Assembly: GCA_938082375.1 (NCBI GenBank)
Contig: CALKCJ010000007.1
Coordinates: forward strand, 1 to 64,000
Origin: an uncultured Thermomicrobiaceae bacterium
GTDB taxonomy: Bacteria; Chloroflexota; Chloroflexia; Thermomicrobiales; Thermomicrobiaceae
Direction: 5' to 3'
DNA: 64,000 nucleotides
Shown here: positions 25,465 to 34,838 of the stretch, one piece after another
How the letters are laid out: the number at the start of each line of letters is the position of its first letter
How positions within the stretch are numbered: the first letter of the stretch is position 1
Notes under the pieces: model-generated
What the model was told of the DNA's origin: nothing
What the model saw: the letters and a program-made list of their open reading frames with translations, nothing else
Database searches by the model: none
Position numbers and translations under genes: made by a program

Positions 25465-28400
25465 CTACTGTAGCCTCTCGACGTTACAGCACAGCGCCTT
25501 GCTCTCGTGGATCGAGACGTTGGGGTCGCCGACCATCGCCGTGAGGTCGTTGACGATGTCGCCGGTGACGATCCCCATGTAGCCCCAGTGCCACGGCATG
25601 CCGACCTGGTGGACAACCTTGCCATCGATCATCAGCGGGCGCAGGCGCGGGGTGACAAGTGCCTTGGCCACGATCGAGCGGCGCTTGGTCGTGATCCGCA
25701 CCAGGTCGAGGTTCTTGATTCCCTTCTCCTGGGCGAGCTCCGGGCTCATCTCGATGAAGAGCTCGGGTTGCAGTTCGGCGAGCCATGGGAGCCAGCGCGT
25801 CATCGCTCCGGCCAGGTGGTGCTCGGTGAGCCGGTAGGTGGTGAGCACGATCGGGAAGTTGGGATCGGCCACCACGGCGAGCTGGTTCTCCTCGTGCTGC
25901 CAGTACTTGGCGATCGGGTTGTGCTGCTGCTTCGGGTAGAGCAGGTTGACAACGGGCGACTCCATCGGCTCGTAGTGGGTCGGCAGTGGCCCGTCGGCCA
26001 GCCCGACGGGCACGAAGAGCCAGCCTTTGCCGTCCGCCATCATGATGAAGGGGCTCTTACCGTCGTGAGCATCCAGGCCAGTCGCGCCCGGCTTGGCTGG
26101 GGTATCGGGCGCCTTGGTCGCCGCGAAGTCCGGCACGTCGTAGCCGACCCACTTCTTCTGCGCGGCGTCCCACCAGATGAACTTCTTGCGCTCCGACCAC
26201 GGGTTGCCGTCTGGATCGGCCGAGGCGCGGTTATAGAGGATGCGGCGGTTAGCTGGCCAGGCGTAGCCCCAGTGGAGGTTGGTGCCCGGCTTGTTGTCCG
26301 GATCTGGCTCGCGGCTGCGGGCCAGCAGCTTGCCCTTCTCTGGGTAGATACCGCAGTAGATCCAGGAGGCGCAGGTCGTGGAGCCGTCGTCCTTCAGCTC
26401 GCCGAAGCTCTTGAGTAGCTCCTTGGAGCCAGTCTGGTAGCCGTTGATCTCGCGGATGATCTTGAGCACGTCTGGCTCGCCCTGGATCCGCGTGTCGGTG
26501 GGGTATGTACCTGGCTCGTAGTCGAAGTCCCAGAGGAGGTTCTTGATCCCCTCGTCGCGCGGCAAGGTGCTGTCGGCGTACAGCTTCTTGAGCCGTAGTG
26601 CAAGCTGGTGCGTGAACCAGGCATCGGAGCGGCAGTCACCCGGCGGGTCAGCGGCCTTCTCGTGGAACTGGATGAGCCGCTGGGTGTTGGTGAAGGTACC
26701 CTCGACCTCGCCGACCTGAGCCGAGGGGAAGAGGAAGACCTCGGTCTTGATATCCTCGGGCTTGAGCTGGCCACTCTTGACCTCCGGCGAGGCGTACCAG
26801 AAAGAGGCTGTCTCGGTCTCGAAGTTGTCCTTGACCACGAGCCAATCGAGCTGCATCAGCGCGCGGCGTTGCAACGCAGCGTTAATCGAGGTGGCCGGGT
26901 TCTGGCCGAAGATGAGCGCGCCCTTCACCTCGCCCTTCGCCATGGCGATCATGGTCGGCATGTGGGAATAGTCGCCAGCGATCTTGGGGTGCCAGTCGTA
27001 GCCGAAGTCGTTCTCCGGCGTCGCGGCGTCGCCGTACATCGACTTGAGATAGCTGACCATGAACTTGGGCAGGTTGGCCCAGTAGCCGGTCGGCCGCGTC
27101 TCGGTCAAGATGTAGTCGGTCAGCGTATCGTGGGCCTTGCGGGCATCCGGGTGGGCCATGTAGCCCTGGATCGAGTGGTAGAGCGTGGGCACGTCGGTCG
27201 AGCCCTGGATGGTCGCGTGGCCGCGCAGGGCTAGGATCCCGCCCCCTGGCCGCCCCATGTTCCCGAGTAGGAGCTGGAGGAGTGCAGTGGTGCCGATGGT
27301 CTGGACACCGTAGGTATGCTGTGTCCAGCCCATGGCGTAGACGAAGGTGGTCGTCCGCTCCGGGCCGGAGTTGGCGGTCACGGTCTCCGCCACCTTGAGG
27401 AACACGTCTTGCGGGCAGCCGGTGATTCGCTCGACCAGCTCCGGCGTGTAACGGGAGAAGTGCCGGCGCACGAGCTGGAAGACACTGCGCGGGTGCTGGA
27501 GCGTGGGATCCTTCTCGGCGGCTGGAGGCACCATCTTCTGGATCATCTCGGCGAAGGTCGCGGCCTTCTTAGCCTCCTCGCGCGCCTTGGCAGCGTCCCA
27601 CGGCTGCACCCGCTTATACTGCCAGGTCGCGTTGTCGTAGATGTACTTCTGGTCGCTCCCCTGCGGCGCTTCCTTGAGGCCGGAGAAAACCCCCTCGAGG
27701 TCTTCGGTGTCCTGGAACTTGTCGTTGATGATGGTGGCAGCGTTGGTGTAGTTGACCACGTAGTCCTTGAAGTACTTCTCGTGCTCGATCACGTAGCGGA
27801 TCAGCCCGCCCAGGAAGGCGATGTCCGTACCCGAACGCATGGGGACGTAGAGGTCGGCCATGGCCGAGGTGCGGGTGAAGCGCGGGTCGACGTGGATGAG
27901 CGTTGTGCCGTTGAGCTTGGCCTGGGCCACCCAGCGGAACGCGACCGGGTGGTTCTCGGCCATGTTCGAGCCCATGATCACGATACAGTCGGCGTTGACG
28001 AGGTCACCGGGGAAGGTGGTCGAGCCACCGCGCCCGAGTCGCGTCCCCAGACCGGGGACGGTCGAGCTGTGTCATATCCGGGCCTGGTTTTCGATGCGGA
28101 CGATCCCCAGGCCGCGCATCAGCTTCTGCTGCAGGTGGTTCCACTCGTTATCGATCGTGGCCCCGCCGAGGGAGAAGATGGCCGTGGTGTGCATGACCCG
28201 CTTTCCGTTGGGCAGGGTCTCGACGAAGGTCTCATCACGCGTCTTCTTGACCAGCTCCGCCACCCGATCCATTGCCGTATCGAGGTCGATCAGCTCCCAC
28301 TGGGTGCCGTGGGGCGGGCGGTGGAGTACCTTGGTCAGCCGGTTCGGGTTTACGTGGAGCTGGTAGGTCGCTGCGCCCTTGGGGCAGAGGTTGCCCATGT

Positions 28401-28650
28401 TGATCGGGCTCTTCGGGTTCCCCTCGATGTTGACGATCTGGCCGTTGACGACGTGCACCAGCGTGCCGCACCCGACCGCGCAGTACGGGCAGACGCTGGG
28501 GAAGGCTTGTGCGTTCTGGATACGCAACGACTGGGCGCGCACCTGCTTGGGGTGGAGGTCGACTCCAAGTCCCAGCAGCGCCCCGACTGCCGTCCCGGCG
28601 GCCGCCCCACCCACTTTGAGAAAACGGCGTCGCGAGAGTACGACAGCCAT
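25465..28650 (-). CDS. Formate dehydrogenase catalytic subunit, selenocysteine-containing
   Basis: One frame runs from ATG 28650 (ribosome site AAGGAGGG) to 25465 with a single in-frame TGA at codon 193, predicted to encode selenocysteine; total 1061 residues. The N-terminus has a Tat signal SRRRFLKVGGAAAG, then the 4Fe-4S set CPYCAVGCG and NLCPKG. The region across the TGA reads NQARI-Sec-HSSTVPGL, matching ARV-Sec-HGPTV in the FDH-N family, and continues ADCIVIMGSNMAENHP. The molybdopterin-guanine-dinucleotide domain at the C-terminus (LTTYRLTEHHLAGAMTRW) is present. It oxidises formate to CO2 on the outer face of the membrane. Genes for selenocysteine insertion are not in the window. Confidence 0.93.
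28042..28060 (-). promoter_or_regulatory. SECIS element, selenocysteine insertion hairpin
   Basis: Eleven bases after the TGA on the - strand, CGTCCCC and GGGGACG form a perfect 7-bp stem closing a GGTCT loop. The loop sequence is that recognised by SelB in the E. coli fdhF element, and the distance from TGA to GGTCT, 18 nt, matches what I recall for fdhF. It lies within coding sequence. Confidence 0.85.
28072..28074 (-). other. TGA selenocysteine codon of the formate dehydrogenase
   Basis: The TGA lies in frame between GCC CGG ATA and CAC AGC TCG, at the exact place of the active-site Sec/Cys of formate dehydrogenases. The residue binds the Mo or W atom directly. Confidence 0.92.
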
Positions 28651-28741
28651 CAGCCTCGCCCTCCTTACTACCTCTCGGCACTGTCATCGGCGCGGCGCGC
28701 CAAACGAAGAATTAGAGCGACGAACAGAGGAGGATGTTAAT

Positions 28742-28771
28742 AGAATAGTGATTAAAAACCTCTCCTGTCAA
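28742..28771 (-). promoter_or_regulatory. Promoter of the formate dehydrogenase operon
   Basis: On the - strand TTGACA (28771-28766) is followed after 18 bp by TATTCT (28747-28742). The start codon of the catalytic subunit lies about 90 bp downstream. The 240 bp between this gene and the divergent lipoprotein gene is unusually AT-rich around here. Confidence 0.55.
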
Positions 28772-28893
28772 GAGGGTAATTTGCCGATTGACCCGCCTGT
28801 GCTTCTTCGCACCGAAGCGCCGAGAACCCAAGCGGGCGCGGCCGAAAATGGGGGACGCTGTACACGCTTCGCTTAACCGGTCAGGAGGTGATC

Positions 28894-29325
28894 GTGTCGT
28901 CGCTGCTACGCTTTTCGCCGAGTGTACTCTTCGCCGCTCTGCTGCTCACGCTGGCCGCAGCCTGTAGCCGGAGCCCGGCACCGACGCCGACACCAACGCT
29001 CTCTCCGAGCGACGAAATCAAGGTCACTGTTCGCCGATACCTCGACGCAATCTATACCGGTGACGCCGAGAAGGCGTGGGGTATGCATACGCGAGAGACG
29101 AACCGCGGCGAATCGTTCGATCTATTCGCCGAGGCGGTCAACGTCGCCGCGAGCATCGGCGACCAGATCGAGATCGTCCAGATCGACGAGCCGGAGATCA
29201 ACGGCGACGAGGCCCGCTGCACCGTCGTGCAACGTCTCGGCCCCCGCATCTCGGTCTACACTTTCGTTCTCCGCTACGAAGACGGGCAGTGGCGGATCCA
29301 CAACCCGGCGCAGTTCAGCCCCTGA
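28894..29325 (+). CDS. Lipoprotein with NTF2-like domain
   Basis: The 143-residue product begins at GTG 28894 behind CAGGAGG. The signal peptide ends in LAAAC (lipobox), followed by a PTPTPT linker, and then an NTF2-like or DUF4878-like cone: DEIKVTVRRYLDAIYTGDAEKAW near the start and the final strand VLRYEDGQWRIHNP. Such domains bind small ligands or act as stabilisers; the specific role is unknown. It is divergent from the formate dehydrogenase operon. Confidence 0.7.
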   Translation: MSSLLRFSPSVLFAALLLTLAAACSRSPAPTPTPTLSPSDEIKVTVRRYLDAIYTGDAEKAWGMHTRETNRGESFDLFAEAVNVAASIGDQIEIVQIDEPEINGDEARCTVVQRLGPRISVYTFVLRYEDGQWRIHNPAQFSP

Positions 29326-29384
29326 GCAGCCGATGTGCGACACAGTGGCGGAAGCGTGAGCAAGGCGCGCTTGGAGCGAGGACG

Positions 29385-29879
29385 GTGGACGAGCGCGAGC
29401 GAGTGACCCACGTGGTCGCGGTGGGTGGCGTTGTGGTGCGCGATGGCGCCGTGCTCCTGGTACGGGTAGCCTATGGCCCAGCGCGTGGTCAGTACTTATT
29501 CCCTGGCGGGTTAGTGGAGCCCGGAGAAACGCTGGATCAGGCAGTCGCCCGCGAGGTGCTGGAGGAGACCGGCGTGGCCGCCGAGCCGCTGGGGGTGATT
29601 GGCCTCCGGACGCGCTACGACGGGCCGCGCTCGGATACCTACGTGCTATTCCTGCTGCGGCACCGCTCCGGCGAACCGCGCCCGGACGGCCAGGAGAGCG
29701 ACGACGCCCGCTACTTCAGTCAGGAGGAACTGGAGGCCGCTGGCGACGCGGTCACTGGGCTTTCCCGCTACGTCGCGCTGCGGGTGCTGCGCGGGGAGTA
29801 CTGTCTTCAGCGCTTCGCCGCCGACTTCGACTACCAGGCAGCCGGCCGCGACCCAGAGCGCTGGAAGATCTTCTGCTGA
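29385..29879 (+). CDS. Nudix hydrolase
   Basis: The 164-residue protein has a complete Nudix box, GGLVEPGETLDQAVAREVLEE followed by TGV, giving the G-x5-E-x7-REVxEExG pattern with all metal-binding Glu residues. It should hydrolyse a nucleoside diphosphate linked to another group; the exact substrate is not evident. The GTG at 29385 follows GGAGCGAGGA; a GTG six codons later is possible. It converges on the ThDP enzyme gene. Confidence 0.88.
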   Translation: MDERERVTHVVAVGGVVVRDGAVLLVRVAYGPARGQYLFPGGLVEPGETLDQAVAREVLEETGVAAEPLGVIGLRTRYDGPRSDTYVLFLLRHRSGEPRPDGQESDDARYFSQEELEAAGDAVTGLSRYVALRVLRGEYCLQRFAADFDYQAAGRDPERWKIFC

Positions 29880-29942
29880 AGCGTGCCCGGCGGCCCGCGC
29901 CCGAGGCGACCCCCGCACGCCGGGCGCCGCTGGCGGCCGCGC

Positions 29943-31553
29943 TCAGGCGATCTCCCGGTAGGCCTCAGGGTCGAGCGGAACCTCGATGAGGAATGGGACA
30001 TCGGCGTGCAGTGCCTGCCGGGCCGCCTCGGCGATCTCTTCCGGCGTGCCGGCGCGGACGCCCTCGGCGCCGCAGGCATGGGCAGTCGCGACGTTGTCGA
30101 TCGGCCCGAAGTCGACGCCGTGCCGGGGCAACCCGCGCGACTCCTGCGCCAGCCGGATCAGCGAGTACGACTGGTCGGCGATGACGACCACGATCACTGT
30201 GGCCCCGATGCGGCGGGCTGTCTCCAGCTCCTGGCTGTTCATCGAGAAGCCGCCGTCGCCCAGCGCGGCCAGTACCGGCACGTCTGGCCGGGCCAGCTTG
30301 GCGCCGATGGCGGCCGGCAGCCCGTAGCCCATCCCAGAGAGCCCGTTGGACATCCAGAACGTCTCCGGGTAGCGGCTGGGCCAGAACTGGCCGAAGAGGT
30401 ACTTATGCGAGCCGACGTCGGTCGTAACGATGGTCTCGGGCGGGAGCACGCTCGCCAGCGCCTGCACGATCTCGGCCGGTTTGAGTCCCCGCCTGGGTGC
30501 TCGGGACTCCCCGCGGGCAATCGCCAGCCGCTCGGCGCGGATGCGGGCGAAGGGCTCACCCCAGGCGCGCGGGGGATCCTGCCGGTTGAGGCCTTCGAGG
30601 AGCAGATGGTGGTCGGCCAGTAGCAGGTCGTGGCGTGGCAGCTCGCCGGCCGCGTTGGCCGACTCGAGCACCCAGAGGATTGGCAGGTGGGCATGCCAGG
30701 TCTTATCCACCTCGACCGGGTCGAAGCCGAACCCGACGAGGAGGTCGGCCTGTTCTAGTGCCTGGAGCATCAGGTCGTCGATCGCCATTCCCCCGATCAC
30801 TCCAACGAAGTTCGGCGCCGTCTCGTCGACCAGTCCCTTGACCTTGGGGGTGACTGCGACCGGGAGCTTCCAGCGCTCGAGCCAGCGACGCAGCGCCGGG
30901 GCGTTCACCGGCCGGATGCCGAGCCCGAGCAGCACCAGCGGCCGCTCCGCCTCACACAGGCGCCGGGCGAGTTCCTTGGCGGCCGCGGCGGGGTCGCCGA
31001 CCGGTTCCGGCTCGGGAGACTGCCAGGGGGTTGCCGGCTCGGCGGCGGGCAGCCGGGCATCCTCGGCCGAGAGCGTGAGGTAGCTGGGGCCGAGCGGCTG
31101 GGCGAGCGTGGCGGCGAGCGCCCGACGGACCGCGCCGCGAACGTTGAGCGGCGTGATGCGCTCGACGTGCTTGGTGAGCGGACGGTAGAGATCGTGCAGT
31201 GGCAGCCGCTGGTGGGTGTGGCTGGGGGGCCAGCTCGCCGGGATATCGGCCGAGAGGGCGAGCAGCGGCTCGCGGTCGAGCCAGGCGTTGGCGAGGGCGA
31301 GCATGAGGTTAGCGGCGCCGGGGCCGAGCGTGGTGAGCGCCACGCCCGCCGTACCTTTGAGCTTGCCGTAGACGCCGGCCATGATCCCGGCGTCGGCCTC
31401 GTGGCGGCAGAGGACGTAATCGATGCCGCGCTGGCGGAGCGCCTCCAGCAGCACGAGCACCTCCCCGCCCGGCAGCCCGAAGACGCGGTCGACCCCGGCT
31501 GCTTGGAGCTCCTGCGCAATCGCATCAGCGGTCGGCTGTCCTGCTGTGATCAT
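29943..31553 (-). CDS. Thiamine diphosphate-dependent enzyme (acetolactate synthase/2-oxoacid decarboxylase family)
   Basis: The 536-residue protein has the three domains of the family. The catalytic Glu is in CRHEADAGIMAGVYGKL (Glu52), the TPP/Mg motif is GDGGFSMNSQELETARR, and the central domain lies between about residues 185 and 330. Relatives include acetolactate synthase, sulfopyruvate and phenylpyruvate decarboxylases and sulfoacetaldehyde acetyltransferase. It is the last gene of a - strand operon that also holds an FAD amine oxidoreductase, so decarboxylation of a 2-oxo acid formed from an amino acid fits. True acetolactate synthase is less likely, since no small subunit or ilvC is nearby. 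Confidence 0.85.
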   Translation of the reverse strand: MITAGQPTADAIAQELQAAGVDRVFGLPGGEVLVLLEALRQRGIDYVLCRHEADAGIMAGVYGKLKGTAGVALTTLGPGAANLMLALANAWLDREPLLALSADIPASWPPSHTHQRLPLHDLYRPLTKHVERITPLNVRGAVRRALAATLAQPLGPSYLTLSAEDARLPAAEPATPWQSPEPEPVGDPAAAAKELARRLCEAERPLVLLGLGIRPVNAPALRRWLERWKLPVAVTPKVKGLVDETAPNFVGVIGGMAIDDLMLQALEQADLLVGFGFDPVEVDKTWHAHLPILWVLESANAAGELPRHDLLLADHHLLLEGLNRQDPPRAWGEPFARIRAERLAIARGESRAPRRGLKPAEIVQALASVLPPETIVTTDVGSHKYLFGQFWPSRYPETFWMSNGLSGMGYGLPAAIGAKLARPDVPVLAALGDGGFSMNSQELETARRIGATVIVVVIADQSYSLIRLAQESRGLPRHGVDFGPIDNVATAHACGAEGVRAGTPEEIAEAARQALHADVPFLIEVPLDPEAYREIA

Positions 31554-31571
31554 TCCTGTCCTCGCTCTCCC

Positions 31572-32339
31572 TCAGCGCCACTGCGAGTCACGGAACGATC
31601 CTTGATCAAGGGCCGCGACAGCCCAACGGACCATCGTGGTGACATCGAAGACGGGTAAACCGGTGAGCGCGCGAATGCGCGGTGCGTAAGGAGGCATGTT
31701 CGTGCATTCGAGCACGATTGCCCCGACGTGCGGATCGCGTTCGAGCAAGAGCCGCGCGGCGTCCTCGTGCTCCCGTGCGGCGCGCTCGACGTCAAGTTCT
31801 TCCAGGTTGTCGAGCAATACTGAAGTAAAGTGGCCGCCAACTTCTTCAAGACCAACGATGGTGATGGGAAAGTCAGGTGCTACCCCGGCTGCAGCAAGAT
31901 GGTGCGGGGTGAGTGACCGGCGTTCAACCGTCAGTACCCCGACCGTTCGGCCACGCGGCAAGAGCGTGGTGACTAGCGGGATCTGCAAAAGGCTCGACGT
32001 GAGCACTGGGATATTAACATGTCTCTGGAGCTGGTCCTGATACAGGATCAGAAAGCCACAGCTCGTGGTGATTAGGCCTACCCCTTGCGCTTCCAGTTCG
32101 CGCGCCGCATCGATGAAGTTGCGGAGCAGGTCGCACTCCCTGAGATGGCGGACAACCAGGTCGGGGGTAGCACCCGACACGATCCGATACGCGACCGGGA
32201 ACGGCCAGGTGCTGGCGTTTCCAATGTCTCCAGGGATACGCGGGAAGCGGGTATCCAGCATCAGGATGCCGACCGGTATCCCGTAGAGCGTGCGTCCACC
32301 CTTTACCGATGGGGCCGCTGGGGTGCCGTTGGCGACCAT
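31572..32339 (-). CDS. Aspartate/glutamate racemase-family protein
   Basis: The 255-residue protein has the two Cys motifs of the Asp/Glu/hydantoin racemase superfamily: LITTSCGFLIL (near residue 95) and VLECTNMPPYAP (near residue 215). The superfamily includes cofactor-free racemases, maleate isomerase and arylmalonate decarboxylase. The gene lies between livM and the ThDP enzyme, 32 bp and 18 bp apart. Start at ATG 32339 behind AAAGGAGGAG. In this setting it could interconvert L- and D-forms of the imported amino acid. Confidence 0.82.
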   Translation of the reverse strand: MVANGTPAAPSVKGGRTLYGIPVGILMLDTRFPRIPGDIGNASTWPFPVAYRIVSGATPDLVVRHLRECDLLRNFIDAARELEAQGVGLITTSCGFLILYQDQLQRHVNIPVLTSSLLQIPLVTTLLPRGRTVGVLTVERRSLTPHHLAAAGVAPDFPITIVGLEEVGGHFTSVLLDNLEELDVERAAREHEDAARLLLERDPHVGAIVLECTNMPPYAPRIRALTGLPVFDVTTMVRWAVAALDQGSFRDSQWR

Positions 32340-32371
32340 TCTGCTCCTCCTTTACTGTAGCGGATCCCGGC

Positions 32372-33352
32372 CTAATTGGCCCGTTGCGACGCCCTCAACC
32401 GAAGCGCGAGTCGCTTTGCCGGTGGGTAGAAGCGTGCCCAGAGTTGGCGAATGAGGGCGACACTGCCTTGGCGATAGGTTCTCATGAGGATGATGACTGC
32501 GACACCAAAGAAGAGCATGCGAAGCTGACCGAACTCCCGAAAATACTCACTTAAGCCCTGAACGATAAGTGCCCCGAGCACCGGGCCGAAGAACGTTCCA
32601 ATGCCTCCAATGATGACCATGACAATGATCTTCCCCATCTCGTAGAATTCAATCGTTTCCGGGCTCAACACTGAGACATAGAACCCGTAGCAGGCGCCGG
32701 CTACTCCGGCTAACAGCGAGCTGAGTGCGAACCCGAAGATCTTCCATCTGGTCGTGTCGATTCCTAGGCTTTCGGCTCGGACTTCATCGTCTCGAACCGC
32801 TTGGAGGTAGAGGCCATAACGGGATCGAATCAGCAGCCAGATTGCACCGAGGGTGAGTAGGGAAAGGGCCAAGAAGATCCAGTAGTACGGTCGGGGATCC
32901 CTCGTAGCGAACAGAGGCGGGACGATTAGCCCAACTGAGCCCCTTGTGATCGGATAGGCGGCCACGATCACGAGCCGAAACGTCTCGGCGAAAGCCCAGG
33001 TAGCAATCGCCAGGTAGATCGCGCGCATGCGAAGGGTAGCGAACCCCAGGACCAAACCGACCCCCGCAGTAAGCATGGCCGCGACGAGAATTGCGGCGAT
33101 GCTTGGAACAGCCAGGCGCAAGACGAGCAAGGCGGCAGTATACCCGCCAAAGGCAGCGAATGCGTGGTGGGCCAGCGAGAACGGGCCGGTATACCCCGCA
33201 AGCAGATTCCAGCTTGAAGCCAGGATTACGTAATAGAGCACGCTGACCGAGACGTGCACGAAATAGTCCGAGGCGCGCCAGGGTATTGCCGCTGCGACGC
33301 CGACAGCGGCTGCGACAAGCGCAACGTACCAGATTCGCTGCTGTAACCGCAC
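32372..33352 (-). CDS. livM: Liv-type ABC transporter permease LivM (second system)
   Basis: The 326-residue protein has about nine to ten membrane segments. The conserved loop is LLAGYTGPFSLAHHAFAAFGGYTAALL, and the cytoplasmic coupling segment reads GLYLQAVRDDEVRAESLGID. The GTG start follows livF by 8 bp. Here livM lies last in the transporter set (K-H-G-F-M), unlike the H-M-K-G-F order of the first system, so the two are not a recent duplication. Confidence 0.9.
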   Translation of the reverse strand: MRLQQRIWYVALVAAAVGVAAAIPWRASDYFVHVSVSVLYYVILASSWNLLAGYTGPFSLAHHAFAAFGGYTAALLVLRLAVPSIAAILVAAMLTAGVGLVLGFATLRMRAIYLAIATWAFAETFRLVIVAAYPITRGSVGLIVPPLFATRDPRPYYWIFLALSLLTLGAIWLLIRSRYGLYLQAVRDDEVRAESLGIDTTRWKIFGFALSSLLAGVAGACYGFYVSVLSPETIEFYEMGKIIVMVIIGGIGTFFGPVLGALIVQGLSEYFREFGQLRMLFFGVAVIILMRTYRQGSVALIRQLWARFYPPAKRLALRLRASQRAN

Positions 33353-33360
33353 GGTGACCC

Positions 33361-34089
33361 CTACACGCCCAGTAAGCTTGCCTGAATCAGCTCACGAACG
33401 CGAGTCGGCGTGAACGTCTCGCTCGGGCCGTGAGCCTTGATTTGTCCAAGAGCCAGTAGGTAGACGTAGTCAGCGATCGCGATGGCGGCCTCCATATGCT
33501 GATCGACCAAGACAATCGTGCTGCCCGATCTCTGGTGGATCGAGCTCAACAGCTCATAGATGTGCTCGGCGAGATGAGGCGCAAGCCCTGCAGTCGGCTC
33601 GTCCACAAGCAATAAGCAGGGCTCGCTCATTAACTCGCGAGCGATGCTCAGCAATCTCGCCTGCCCGCCGCTAAGCTCGGTCGCCCTCACGCGCCGTCGT
33701 TCAGCCAACACCGGAAATCGCGTATAGATCTCGTCAAGCCGCTGCCGCACCAGGCGCGCGTTGGAACGAAACGTCCAGGCCCCGAGCTTGAGATTTTCTT
33801 CCACGGTCAGATGGGGGGCGATGTTGATTCCCTGTGGAATGAAGCCCACGCCAAGTTGCTTAATCTTATGAGGGCTTTGCATGGTGATGTCGAGACCGTC
33901 GAGGGTGATCCGACCACGGTGTGGATGGAGTAACCCGAAGATCGTGCGCAGAAGCGTCGACTTTCCCGCGCCGTTGGGCCCAATGATCGCGACGAACGCG
34001 CCGGACTCTGCCTGGAGCGAGAGCCCTTGCAGCACGTCGATTCCCGGCTGATACCCTGCGGTCACCTCATGGACGTCGAGGTAACTCAT
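33361..34089 (-). CDS. livF: Liv-type ABC transporter ATPase LivF (second system)
   Basis: The 242-residue ATPase has Walker A GPNGAGKST, signature ELSGGQARLLSIARELM, Walker B LLLVDEPTAGLAP and switch region VLVDQHMEAAI, with Gln-His in place of Glu-His before the helix. Its start overlaps the livG stop by 4 bp. The base composition and gene density match the neighbouring genes. Confidence 0.92.
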   Translation of the reverse strand: MSYLDVHEVTAGYQPGIDVLQGLSLQAESGAFVAIIGPNGAGKSTLLRTIFGLLHPHRGRITLDGLDITMQSPHKIKQLGVGFIPQGINIAPHLTVEENLKLGAWTFRSNARLVRQRLDEIYTRFPVLAERRRVRATELSGGQARLLSIARELMSEPCLLLVDEPTAGLAPHLAEHIYELLSSIHQRSGSTIVLVDQHMEAAIAIADYVYLLALGQIKAHGPSETFTPTRVRELIQASLLGV

Positions 34090-34838
34090 ACGAGCTCCTT
34101 CACGCTCGAGCCGAGGTAGGAGCGGATCACGAGGTCATTCCTCGCGATCTCGTCGAGCGTCCCCTGGGCGATTATCCGGCCCCCGCCCATCACCGTGACT
34201 CGGTGTGTCAGCTGCCGAATGACGGCCATCTCGTGGCTCACGATCACAAAGGTAACCCCGCGCGCACGGTTCTCTTCGCGGATGAGACGCATGATGATGT
34301 CCTTGATCAGCGGGTTGACTCCGGCAAAGGGCTCATCGAGGAGGTAGACCTGTGCACGTTCGCTCATGAGGCAGGTGGCGATCTGCAGTAGGGCTTGTTG
34401 TCCACCAGAGAGCTGCTTGGCCGGTAGAGAAGCGACTCGCTCAAGCGTGGTCAGGTGGATCAGTGCCTCCGCACGCTCCACACGGCGCCGATGGCTCCAC
34501 CCGGGGTTGAGCGCATAGCCAGCGACGAGCAGATTGTCTCGGACGGAGAGTTGCCCAAAGAACCGCGGTATCTGGAAGGTCCGCAACAGACCCTGGCGGG
34601 CAATCTCGTGCGGTGGCCGACCGGTAATGCGCTGCCCAAACAGGAAGATGTCGCCTTTGGTCGGTGGGATGGTCCCGCTCAGCAGGTTGAGAAGCGTGGT
34701 CTTGCCGGCCCCGTTCGGCCCGATGAGCCCATGGATCTCGCCTCGGTCGATCGTGAGGGAGACGTCAGCGACAGCGACAAGCCCGCCGAACTGACGCGTC
34801 AGTGCGTGAGTCGTGAGAGCACTGGTCACCGTTGTCAT
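34086..34838 (-). CDS. livG: Liv-type ABC transporter ATPase LivG (second system)
   Basis: The 250-residue ATPase has Walker A GPNGAGKTT, signature QLSGGQQALLQIATCLM, Walker B VYLLDEPFAGVNP and switch His VIVSHEMAVI. The LivG C-terminal tail, GTLDEIARNDLVIRSYLG, is present. It overlaps livH by 4 bp at the start and livF by 4 bp at the end. Confidence 0.92.
   Translation of the reverse strand: MTTVTSALTTHALTRQFGGLVAVADVSLTIDRGEIHGLIGPNGAGKTTLLNLLSGTIPPTKGDIFLFGQRITGRPPHEIARQGLLRTFQIPRFFGQLSVRDNLLVAGYALNPGWSHRRRVERAEALIHLTTLERVASLPAKQLSGGQQALLQIATCLMSERAQVYLLDEPFAGVNPLIKDIIMRLIREENRARGVTFVIVSHEMAVIRQLTHRVTVMGGGRIIAQGTLDEIARNDLVIRSYLGSSVKELV

Noticed and set aside
28072-28650. Formate dehydrogenase as a truncated pseudogene
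   Set aside because: The only break is a TGA at the known selenocysteine site followed by a SECIS hairpin; the frame is intact on both sides.
27316-28740. Open frame of 474 codons on the + strand
   Set aside because: Antisense to the formate dehydrogenase catalytic gene.
29897-29927. Hairpin GCGCCCG/CGGGCGC between convergent genes as a terminator
   Set aside because: The stem is short, the loop is 17 bases and no T-run follows on either side; chance pairing is likely in such GC-rich DNA.
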